From NCBI GenBank assembly GCA_028564925.1, contig CM053031.1, positions 164,444,226 to 164,508,225 of the forward strand: a stretch of 64,000 nucleotides of DNA. The letters are read 5' to 3'. Shown one piece after another: positions 54,317 to 64,000 of this stretch. This stretch comes from Lithobates sylvaticus (taxonomy: Eukaryota; Chordata; Amphibia; Anura; Ranidae). A model generated the notes under the pieces. The model made no database searches and was not told the DNA's origin. It saw nothing but the letters and a program-made list of their open reading frames with translations. Each line of letters opens with the position of its first letter. The first letter of the stretch is position 1. The translations under genes and the position numbers were made by a program.

Positions 54317-57090
54317 AGCAGGCATCAAGATGGATCCTCAAAAAGTTTCCGCTGTTCTGGACTGGCCGACGCCCACATATAAAAAGGGAATACAACGCTT
54401 TGTAGGGTTTGCAAACTTTTATAGGAAATTCATCAAGGGATTCTCTGCCATAATCACCCCCATCACTCAATTGACCAAGCAGGTACACTTCCACTGGGGT
54501 CCGGAGGCCAGGGAAGCCTTTGAAAAACTTAAAAGACTTTTCACTTCTGCCCCCATCCTCAGCCACCCTGATCCGTCACGGCCATACATCTTAGAAGTTG
54601 ATGCCTCAGAAGTTGCGGTGGGAGCAGTTGTGTCGCAACGACAAGGCAGCAACGACCTGATGCACCCCGTGGGGTTTTTCTCCTGAAAACTCTCTCCTGC
54701 TGAGAGGAACTACGATGTTGGCGACCGTGAGCTACTGGCCATTAAATCAGCATTGGAAGAGTGGAGGTACTTGTTGGAAGGCGCAGTTCACCCAGTGTTA
54801 ATCTACACCGACCACAAGAACCTCGAATACTTGAGAGCAGTCAAGCGACTGAAGCCCCGGCAGGCACGTTGGGCCCTGTTTTTCTCTCATTTCTGCTTTC
54901 ATATTACGTACCACCCTGGGTCGAAGAATGTGAAACCAGACGTGCTCTCGCGTATGTATGACTGCCCCAAGGACTCCGCTGCTCCAGATACTATCTTACC
55001 CGCAAGCAACTTTTTGCTTGTACAACCAGACCTGTTGTCACAGATCAAGGAAGCAGCTACTAATTCACCCACACCTCCAGGAACTATGTTGACACCCAGA
55101 GAAGGCCTTCTGTGGAAAGAGAGACAAATTTTTGTCCCTGAAAGTATCCGAGTCAGAGTCTTAGCCCTTCTCCATGACCATCCTTTAGCAGGACATTTTG
55201 GGGTCCGCAAGACCTTGGAACTTGTACAGCTCACTTTCTGGTGGCCTGGCTTAAAAGAATTCTGCAAGATTATGTCAGCTCTTGCCCTGTGTGTATCCGA
55301 AGCAAGGCAACAAGAAACCGGGCCTGGGGACTACTAAAACCTCTTCCTGCACCTGAACGGCCGTGGAAAATGATCACCATGGACTTTATAGTCGAGCTCC
55401 CATGTTCCGAAAGGTTGCACAGCCATTTTTGTAGTCGTAGATCGACTATCAAAAATGGCCCATTTCTTGTCCTTAAAGGGAACCCCATCTGCTCCAGAAA
55501 CGGCCCGTATCTTCATCAAGGAGATCATTAGGTTGCATGGGGTACCTGCTAATATTGTATCAGACAGAATTTACTTCCCGGTTTTGGAGGGCCCTGTGTG
55601 AGAGTTTGAAGATCGAGCTGGCTCTGTTATCTGCTTATCACCCCCAGACCAATGGACAGACAGAACGAACCAATCAGACTCTTGAACAATATATCAGATG
55701 TTTCACGTCCTTTGTGCAGGACGATTGGGTGTCCCTGCTGCCCCTAGCAGAATTCGCATACAACAATGCCAGTCATTCGGCCACAGGACATTCCCCATTT
55801 TTTGCCAATTACGGGTTTCACTTATCATTTCTCCCTGACTTTCTTCCAGAGTCTCCAGTTCCGGCAGTTCAGGACACAGTGGCCTCCCTCAGCCATAACA
55901 ACCGGGTATTACAAGAAGCGGTATCCAAGGCCCAGGCAGACAGTAAGAAGGCCTTCGATCAGAAGAGAAGAGGAGAGCTGGCTTTCTACACATAATCTTA
56001 ACTTAGTCTGTCCATCAAAGAAGCTTGCACCCAAATTCTTGGGACCCTTCCCTGTGAAGTTTCTTATGAGTTGTCCTTACCTGACTCAATGAAAATACAC
56101 CCGTTTTTTTATGTATCCCTGTTAAAACCCTCTGTGCCGATCCCTTCCCAAATAGAGGAAGCAGACCACCGGAACCCGTCTTAGTCGACGGTAGTGAGGA
56201 ATACCAGGTGGAAACTATCCTTAATTGTAGAAGGCGGCAAGGGCAGAGACAATTTTTGGTCAAATGGAAGGGTTACGGCCCAGAAAGCAACTATTGGGAG
56301 CCCGATAGCAACCTGCACGCTGAAAAGCTAATTTGTGTTTTTTTCCAAGGGCTGTCAGGGCTCTACCCGCACGAAACGGGCGAATACGTGTGCGTGCATA
56401 TGCACGGGCGCCGCTGGGCAAACCAGGCATCGGCGCGTGCAGGTGCGCCAGTGGGCACCCCAATCGTACGCACGTGCGTGACGGGCACGGGTGCGTGCAC
56501 GATGCGTGCACACGTGTGCGCGTTAGCGCTGTTTGGCGCCAGTGGCCCTATTTAAGGATAACAGCTGCACTTGTGCGGTGCTGTTTGTCTGCAGCTCTGT
56601 ACCTGAGTTCCCTGCTATCTGCCTATTGATTGTGATTACTGACCCAGCTTTCATCTGACCTTGCTGACCTCTCCAACCCTGATCCCGGCCTGCCTGACTC
56701 TGCTTTTGAACTTGCCTATTACTGCTGCTGAACCTCTGCCTGCCTGTGACCCTGCCTTTGCCTGCTGATTCTGCCTGATTGCCTTATCCGTTGTGACCCG
56801 GCTTGTCTGACATCCCTTTGCTTGCTTCAAATGTGTGCTGTGCTCCATCCAGGTCCTGCTGCTGCTGTGTCCGCTGACCCCCGATTGCTGATCCACCTGC
56901 TCTGCCTTCTCCTGCAGTTCCAGATTTCCGGAGGATCATCTCTCCACTCAGCGCCAGCCACTGCTACCACTCAGACACTCCTACCTCGCTGTGCTCACGG
57001 GACCACTGTCTCCATTCCAGTGGGCCCTGAACCAGAGCTGTAAGAGAGGTCTTCTCCCACCAAATCAGGCTCACCACCAGGTATCTAACA
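54317..57090 (+). mobile_element. Gypsy chromovirus-type LTR retrotransposon, 3' portion
   Basis: Parts in order: end of RT, RNase H, integrase and a C-terminal chromodomain (near 56196-56330), then the 3' LTR. The chromodomain fused to the integrase end marks the chromovirus branch of Gypsy. Gag, protease and most of RT are absent. Fossil with several breaks; moderately old, judging from the recognisable but decayed coding parts. Confidence 0.88.
56353..57090 (+). repeat. 3' LTR of the Gypsy element
   Basis: Starts TGTCAGGG and ends TCTAACA, about 738 bp. A CpG- and GTGCG-rich first 190 bp is followed by a GGCCCTATTTAAGG promoter-like stretch (56543-56556) and a pyrimidine/CTG-rich R-U5-like part. 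Borders inferred from TG...CA and the position after the chromodomain. Confidence 0.65.
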
Positions 57091-57420
57091 GGTATACCTG
57101 ATTTCCTGCAAATGTAATGCCTTTTATGTTGGCAAAACTGTTAGACATTTTCGATCCCGGATTAAGGATCATGTCTATTACTCTTCGGGCGGTAAAAATG
57201 ATTACCTCAGTGAGCAGACATCTTGATTCATACCAAAAATTTGACACCTCTGTCATTTCTTTAATTGCGCTTGCCGTGGTCTTTCAAGACCCACGAGGGG
57301 GTGAATGGGACAAACAGATCCTCATATGAGAGACCACTTGGATAGAGCGACTCAATGCCATTCATGCTCCTGGCTCTAATGAGGCTCAGTCATATAAACC
57401 GTTCCTCTAATACTTTTTGG
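57091..57420 (+). pseudogene. GIY-YIG region of a second Penelope-like element
   Basis: Reads YLISCKCNAFYVGKTVRHFRSRIKDHVYYS near 57094-57180, then decayed sequence similar to the PLE C-terminus. It differs from the domain at 54030, so it is another element. Its 5' part is missing at the Gypsy junction. Confidence 0.7.
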
Positions 57421-59240
57421 TCTGATGTCTTTCTGTTTTGTCTTGAACCGAGATTCATTACAAACACATCATCTGATTCTAGAGTGTCATTGTAATGATT
57501 TTATTCTTTCTGATCTTTTCTGGTCTGATGTCCTTCAGCCCTTGCTTTTCCTTGCATCCTAATTATAATCAATACATTGCATAGTAATATGATACTTCAT
57601 TGTTGACAGTTTTATTTTAATGAGAGCTGACTGTAAGAGCCAATTACTGCCATTATCCACATCATGATTATTGAATACCCATTCAAGTTTATACCTGTTA
57701 TTAATATTTTTGTTATTATATGTAATTTTTCAGTAATCTGTTTCCTGCGGCTGCCTGGTCTAGGCGGCGCTTTTGGGCTTTTTTAGGTCCTGTCTTGGCA
57801 TTATGTGGCCACCCAGCGTCACGTCTTGCATTTATATGCGGGTGTGTCGCAGGTATTGGCCGTCGGGGGGAGCTAATCTATGCCGTCCCGCCGGTGCGTT
57901 GTTGTATTCCATCTCTACACGCAGGAGCCAGGTGTCTGGTTGGGCGCATGCGCAGTGACGCACCGCCGATTCGCTGACTACGGTCGGGATGTGCAAACAA
58001 ATAGCGCGCATATGGCATGCTCCACCAGCTGCTATCCACACTGGTGTTTTTTATCCTCCGATGCTGCTGCTATGTTTAGTAGTTTTTGATCAAGGTATGT
58101 TCGTTTTGTTTATACAATACTTGGCGTTCATTGCACTACCTTGTGCCTTTTGGCTTTACACTCTTGAAACCAAAATTTTTCTGTATATTTTCTTATATAT
58201 TTTTTAGGCTGCCCTTCAGATATTCAGTTTCCTGGAAACATCATTAGGTGACTGTTGCAATATCTTTGCCTCTAATCAATGACTGGGCTGGTTTATCTAC
58301 TCCGCTATCGTTTTTCTATCATGAGGCTTTTCACATAGGGATCAGTGTACCCTGCATAGTATCTTTTTTTTCTGCCTGGTTCTCAATGTGGTGAGTCTCT
58401 CTAATGCCTCGTTGGTGGGATTGCTAACTTGAGTCTATTATTGACCTGCTCTATATACTAATGTGGATATTTCTTTGTATATTCCATTATAGGTAGTCTA
58501 TGGCTATCTGGTTCCAGCCTTACTATATGATCATTTTCTAGAAATATACCCCTTGCGTCCAGCGCCTCGGTTATTGTGTGTTTGTTTTGGTTTGTCTTTG
58601 CCCTCTCATTTGGGGCCCAAAAACAAATTGTCTTTGCATCATCGTGCAATTGCCTAGTAAGTACATCCTCTTTTTTGATTTTTGACCATTGCTCAATATA
58701 TGGCCCTTTATATATACAAATAACCCAAACGGTTTGTTACTACCGTATTACTTGGTAAACCAATGCTATGGACATTTATGTTCGTGGCAGTCAATAACTA
58801 ACCTCTGTAATAACCTCTGTAAACACACTCTAGCATTCCTATACTTACCCTATTTATGCTGTTATGCACGCCCCCATAGTGCCTTAAGACTGTTTCCTCT
58901 TGCCTGTTTTGTGCTGATTGGACCTGGCCACTCAGGGTACAGTTGCAAATAATTTATCAGCATTATAGTATTTTCTATGTTAACTGACCTTTCTGTATTT
59001 TTTAAATTATATTCATTTTGTTGTCTTTTCCACTTTTTGATAGCCACAAACTTTTAGCTCCTGAAGAAGCGTGACTGCTCGCGTAACATGTTGAGCCAAT
59101 CTCCATTATCTGAATAACATCACTGTACCGCAATTCTGTCCTCCAACCATATTCTTGGATTTTGACTGTACCATGGAATGACTACAATATTTCTTCCTAG
59201 TCTCCATTAGAATCATGGTTTTGTTACAGTAACGGTAATG
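57421..59240 (+). mobile_element. Penelope terminal (pLTR-like) region, non-coding
   Basis: No coding region. It lies between a Penelope 3' end and the RT of another copy and ends in a hammerhead-like motif, the arrangement expected where Penelope copies lie head to tail. A GC-richer patch (57740-58030) recalls the first part of the fragment at 48510. Confidence 0.5.
59057..59096 (+). ncRNA. Decayed hammerhead ribozyme motif
   Basis: Stem I GCTC/GAGC (59057-59060 with 59093-59096), core CTGAAGA, stem II GCG/CGC, then GTAAC where GAAAC is required, stem III AC-AT-GT. The core change should abolish cleavage. Confidence 0.65.
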
Positions 59241-59329
59241 TTGGTACATGGTTATAACTACTATTTGTGGGATTTTAAAAGATCTGTAAAAAAACTTTTA
59301 TATGTTTATATTAATAAATATTTTTTGTT

Positions 59330-60710
59330 AAAAAATGATTTTGTTATTGTACCTAAAGTCCATAGTCCCTCCTCCATTCAATCTCAGCCTCTTGTGTGTG
59401 GTCTCCCTGGGTTCCTCAGAGATACCAAACATTTACTCAATAAACTACAGGATCTTGGGTGGAGTAACAACTACAGGTGGATTAGTTGTGATGTGACCAG
59501 TTTGTATTCAAGCATTCCACACCATTTAGGCATACAGGCAGTAGCTTGGTTTTTCAGGGAGTCTGGAAAATTTTCATTGGCGCTCCAAGAATTTATTTTA
59601 CAGTCCTTAGATTATCTTTTGAGTCACAATTTTTTCATGTTTGATGGGGGTATTATCTCCAGAGATGCGGTCCCTCTATGGGGGCGAAATTTTCGCCCTC
59701 ATTAGCCAACCTATACATGGGTTGGTGGGAGAGGACCCGCATCTTTGGACATGATAGCCCCCCCATCGCCTTGATACTGTATTTTTCTGCTGTTATATTG
59801 ACGATCTTATGTTTATTACATCCGACGAGGAAGTTAACTTAGATCAGTGGCTTTCCTTTTTGAACGATAATACCTTGAATCTGAGATTCACTGGTGAGCT
59901 TTGAGTAAACACCGTAGAATTTCTAGATGTCCGATTGACGGGAACAGATGTTATAATAGTCACTGGTTTACACAGAAAGCCTATGGCTGGTAATGCACTT
60001 TTGAGAGCCGATTCTGCCCATCCAAGTCACACCATTCGAGGTGTACCCTATGGACAGTTTCAGATTAAAACGCCTCTGTAGCACACCAGATGGCTTCATG
60101 AGAGAAGCCACGGACATAAGCCACAGATTTAAAGACAGGGGGTATTCATACAAAATAGTTAAAGCTTTCCTTGCTGCCAGTGCAATTCCCAGAAAATCTT
60201 TACTTTTGGACAATACAAATAAGAAAAAATTTAAAAACAACAAATATTCATTGTCCTTTAATAATGCCCCAATTTTTTTCTACACCTTATAGTTCAGAGT
60301 TTACTAAGATTAAGAGTGCAGTAGTCAAATATCTTCCGATTTCTACTCAATGACCCCGCTTACCATGAGATTCTTTCTAACGGCATCAGGTCGGTGTCCC
60401 GAAGAGCACCCACGTTGGGCAGCTCTCTTTCACCTAGCCTTTTTTCACACACACAATCAGGATCCCACTAGTTGCACTTTCAAGGGAATTTTAAATGTTG
60501 TATTAAAGGCTGTAATTATTGTGACCACATCAAGAAGGGAAAGCATGTACAGTCTTGCACTAATGGCAAAACTTTTGATATTTCATCAATTGTAATACTC
60601 AATTCTTGGTGTACTTAATTACATGTGAAGTCTGTCATATCCAATACGTGGGCTGCACCACACGCCGATTGAAAGATCGGTTACACGACCATCTATGGTG
60701 TATGGGGATT
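59330..60710 (+). pseudogene. Penelope-like element 3: RT to GIY-YIG remnant
   Basis: RT sequence CGLPGFLRDTKHLLNKL...ISCDVTSLYSSIPHHLGIQAV...LLSHNFFMFDG near 59395-59655, then MREATDISHRFKDRGYSYKIVKAFL near 60099-60173, and GIY-YIG sequence YLITCEVCHIQYVGCTTRRLKDRLHDHL near 60612-60695. Many breaks; older than Penelope-like element 1. Confidence 0.78.
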
Positions 60711-61020
60711 AAGGCCATTCTCTGGACATGATTGGCTGACTGATATCGGGCTTGTTTGCCTAAGTACAGGGACGGGTTTTACTAGATGAGGACGGTCTTT
60801 ATTCCATACGTAACTCATATGCAGCTCAATCCCTTTAGTTGGGGACACACCTTCAATATCATTAATAACTAGATTTACTTGCCGTCATTGCATGTTAGGC
60901 GATTGCATGTTGTATGGGGATTGAGGCTGTTCTCTGAACATGATTGGCCGATTGATATCAGGCTTGTTTGCCTAGGTACACGGCCGGGGGTTTCACTATG
61001 AGGATGGTATCTAATCCATA
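60696..61020. repeat. Direct duplication of ~112 bp
   Basis: 60696-60807 and 60910-61020 align (GGCTTGTTTGCCTA, ATGATTGGC, TGATATC shared) at roughly 80 per cent by eye, 213 bp apart. No coding. Confidence 0.6.
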
Positions 61021-61634
61021 CATTATTTTCTAGGTCTTTGATCATTGTCTGCAGTTTCAAGCAGGGAGGGATTGTTCTCATGATCCCGTTTGTCATAATA
61101 TAACATTGGCAGAGCGGCTCATTATTATCACCGCTATGTACCATCTACTTAACCCTCTGTTTTACATTTGGTATCTGTTGATAGATATATATCTATCCAG
61201 GCGTACACTTTGTTTTTTTTTTTCAAATTAATACATTTAAAAAAAAAAGGTTCTGCTGTAAATTAGAATTTGGATCTAAATTTTACATGAACATCTTTTC
61301 CCCATCCTCTGGAGGGTTCTGAGAGCTACACCAACGATACTCAATATGTATAATTTGGTCAAATGGTCCATTTATTGTTCTAAATGAGTTCCGTGTGTAC
61401 AGAACTGAGTGGGTTCAGGTGTTCATTAGTGCCCATATAGATTGATATGTGTTTATGTCTATGTCAAAATGTTTATATGATTTATGTCATCGAATTACGA
61501 TACCAAGCATAAGCGGTTTTAATATAGTGGTTGCCTTATACGTATATATTTTTTTTATTAATGTATTTATTGTATTTTAGACCATTATTATTGAATTTAC
61601 AAAGTTGGTATATTCATGCATAAGCAGAAAGAGG
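61021..61634. other. AT-rich, no feature recognised
   Basis: Possibly the tail of Penelope-like element 3. I see no gene, clear repeat or terminal repeat here. Confidence 0.4.
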
Positions 61635-62509
61635 TTAACCACTTGCTTACTGGGCACTAAACCACCCTTCCTGCCCAGACCAATTTTCAGCTTTCGGTGC
61701 TCTCACACTTTGAATGACAATGACTCAGTCATGCAACACTGTACCCAAATTATTTATTTGTCCTTTTTTTTTTTTTTTCCCACAAATAGAGCTTTCTTTT
61801 GGTGGTATTTGATCACCTCTGGGTTTTTTATTTTTTGCGCTATAAATGAAAAAAGAGCGAAAATTTTGAAAAAAAAAAAAAAAAACACATTTTTCTTTGT
61901 TTCTGTGATAAAATTTAGCAAATTATACATTTTTCTTCATAAATATTGGCCACAATTTATACTGCTACATATCTTTGGTAAAAATAACCCAACATTAGTG
62001 GATATTATTTGGTCTTTGTGAAAGTTAGAGAGTCTACAAACTGTGGTGCAAATTATACAAAATTGATCACATCTGATGTACTGGTGGCCTATCATTTCTT
62101 GTGACCCGAACAAGCCAGGAAATTACAAATACCCCCCAAATGACCCCTTTTTTTGAAAGTAGACATTCCAAGGTATTTAGTAAGAGGCATGGTGAGGTTT
62201 TTGATGTTGTCATTTTTTCCCACAATTCTTTGCAAAATGATTTTTTTTTTTATTTTTTTTTCCCACAAAATTGTCATTGTAATAGGTTATTTCTCTCACA
62301 TGGCATGTGTATACCACAAATGACGAATACATTTTGCTACTCCTCCTGAGTATTACGATACCACATGTGTGGGACTTTTTCACAGCCTGGCCACTTAGAG
62401 GCCCAACATGCAGGGAGCGCCATCACGTGTTCTAGGAGCATAAATTACACATCTAACTTGTTGACCACCTATTACACTTTTGAAGGCCCTGGAGCACCAG
62501 GACAATGAC

Positions 62510-63065
62510 ACTGACGTGGCACTGCTATGTGGCACTGATGACACATCACACTGATGTGGCACTGATGACACATCGCACTGATGACACATCACACTGATGT
62601 GGCACTGATGACACATCACACTGATGTGGCACTGATGACAGGTGCCACTAATACGGGGCACTGATGACACGTGGCACTGATGACAGATGGCACTAATATG
62701 TGGCACTGATGACAGATGGCACTAATATGTGGCACTGATGACAGATGGCACTAATATGTGGCACTGATGACAGATGGCACTAATATGTGGCACTGATGAC
62801 AGATGGCACTAATATGTGGCACTGATGACAGATGCACTAATATGTGGCACTGATGACAGATGGCACTAATACGTGGCACTGATGACATGTGACACTGATA
62901 ACAGATGGCACGTGACACTGACAGGTGGCACTGATGACATGTGACACTGATATGGCACTGATGACAGATGGCACTTATACATGGCAGTGGGGACAGATGG
63001 CAGTGGGGACAGATGGCAGTGGGGACAGGTGTCAGTGGGGACAGGTGTCAGTGGGGACAGATAGC
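62510..63065 (+). repeat. Minisatellite of TGGCACTGATGACA-type units
   Basis: First ~24-27-bp units alternating GATGTGGCACTGATGACACA, then 28-bp units GATGGCACTAATATGTGGCA-CTGATGACA (about 62670-62890), then 16-bp GTGGGGACAGATGGCA units (62986-63062). Open frames in it are artefacts. Confidence 0.85.
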
Positions 63066-63121
63066 ACATTTAGTTTAGTTTTTTTTTTTTTTTTAAACTT
63101 ACGGCCGCTGCAGCCGTTCAT

Positions 63122-63207
63122 CTCTCCCTCCTCACACGCTGTCTGTGTGAGGAGGGAGAGCGGCGCTGAGAGATGATCTCATATGTTTACATATGAGATC
63201 ATCTCTC
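63122..63207. repeat. Two long perfect hairpins
   Basis: 16-bp stem 63122-63137/63145-63160 with a 7-nt loop, and 18-bp stem 63168-63185/63190-63207 with a TTTA loop. Part of the MITE relative. Confidence 0.85.
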
Positions 63208-63212
63208 ATTGG

Positions 63213-64000
63213 ACACGCATCATAAGAGCACAAATATTTACGTATGCTGATACTGTCGTTTATATTCCACCACACTCTTGCGCTAATAAGCGCCCTTCCA
63301 TCATGATAGTATAATGCAGCCTTTTTATCTCTGTCTCCCCTCTGGTTCCTCTTTCCCCAGTAAACAGACATTACCACATTCTTACGTCCTCATCTCAGCA
63401 TGGCTGCCTCTCAGCAGTCCCCTTGTTTTTTTTTCACAGACAACAAAGAAATTACAAAGAGGAGGGATTGGCTCCAACAGCCAATAGCCTCCTACACAGG
63501 AAATGAACAACACAGGATGTGAATGACCATATAAGGACATGATCAAATAAAGACATGATACAGAATAAATTAACTTATACAATAACCAATGAATGATGAC
63601 TACAATTCCGCTGATAGGAATCCTTATTATGCATTGTTCCAGAGAACAATGCATACCTGGATTATGCTACCCTTCCTTGTAGATGGAAGGCTATCTGCAG
63701 GTGCACGCTGCGAATCTCGACATGTGCTGATCAGACACAATGAGCGTACATCCGCCCATAACCGATCCTTGCAGAGCAAACATATGCCCTCAGACGATCG
63801 TCTGTGCAATGCACAGGGGCCCTTTCGCTGGCGGACATACCCCCACTCTGCAAAAACCTCTCTCCAATCCCAGGAAGTTTTTCACTACCTAACGGATCTC
63901 AACCAGCGTCAGTCTGCCCCAGTCAGCTCTTTAGAGCGGCCTGCGGGAGTGCTAACACTGGGAGACTCTTATGACGACAATACATCTTCATAAAATTTTC
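63213..64000. other. Unassigned sequence, possibly LTR-like
   Basis: On the minus strand, ATTGG/CCAAT motifs (near 63470-63485) and AGATAAAAAGGCTGC (near 63310-63330) look promoter-like, and the plus strand holds a frame of 134 codons (63589-63990) that I do not recognise. It may be part of another element cut by the window edge. Confidence 0.3.

Larger units (their letters stand above)
61639..63212 (+). mobile_element. Relative of the TTAA-type MITE, right end missing
   Basis: TTAA at 61635-61638 then CCACTTGCTTACTGGGC. Shares CACAAATAGAGCTTTCTTTT and TTTTTTGCGCTATAAA with the MITE at 52307. It contains a minisatellite and two long hairpins, then loses family similarity without a right terminus. 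Confidence 0.6.

Noticed and set aside
54317-57090. A domesticated chromodomain host gene
   Set aside because: The coding parts carry several breaks and are followed by an LTR, so it is an ordinary Gypsy fossil.
62510-63065. Coding repeats (frames rich in CHQCHISVMCHQC)
   Set aside because: Translation of a minisatellite with a period divisible by three in places; no start context or flanking coding sequence.
1-64000. Host exons or tRNA genes
   Set aside because: No open segment outside mobile elements resembles a known host protein and no tRNA fold stood out by eye; a tRNA scan was not possible here.

Overview
The window looks like a transposon-rich stretch of a frog genome. Ranidae is my inference from the repeat families; no host gene, tRNA or rRNA is visible to confirm it. 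Almost every base that can be named belongs to a mobile element, and many elements sit inside others. Exact target-site duplications (TSDs) let the order of insertion be read.

Layout. 1-782: unassigned flank. 783-15327 (minus): an Ngaro-type tyrosine-recombinase retrotransposon with gag, RT, RNase H, recombinase and an SGNH-hydrolase segment. It has the split direct repeats A1...B1-A2-B2 plus one extra A-B unit. Its gag is interrupted by a full-length L1 LINE (6952-13767, plus) flanked by a perfect 17-bp TSD. 15512-29597 (plus): a 14.1-kb hAT transposon with an 8-bp TSD. It has hairpins and a TATA-like box at its left end, a 7.3-kb array of 64-bp repeats between that promoter and the transposase gene, a BED-finger transposase with one frameshift, and two families of 3' repeats. 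29606-34437: a CR1 LINE 3' portion (minus) carrying a solo LTR, which itself holds a Penelope fragment, and two 425-bp Harbinger-type MITEs. 34438-37704 (plus): a second, incomplete Ngaro copy holding a Penelope fragment. 37768-47542 (minus): a second copy of the giant hAT, 9.8 kb, with an uninterrupted 1074-residue transposase reading frame. 47.7-54.3 kb: a Penelope-like element (RT plus GIY-YIG nuclease) split by a TTAA-flanked element, which itself contains another Penelope fragment with an intact hammerhead ribozyme. 54317-57090: the 3' portion of a chromodomain Gypsy element with its LTR. 57.1-60.7 kb: further Penelope remains with a decayed hammerhead. 61.6-63.2 kb: a TTAA-type MITE relative with a minisatellite. 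63.2-64.0 kb: unassigned.

How it works together. The intact hAT copy could in principle supply transposase to the frameshifted copy, because both keep matching ends. The most unusual part of the window is this hAT family. Both copies hold a tandem array of about 64-bp units wedged between a left-end promoter and the transposase start codon. Every main unit type carries a pyrimidine tract plus CAG resembling a 3' splice acceptor. The array differs in length and unit type between copies and shows a ~512-bp higher-order period in one. I cannot tell whether this element has been described before.
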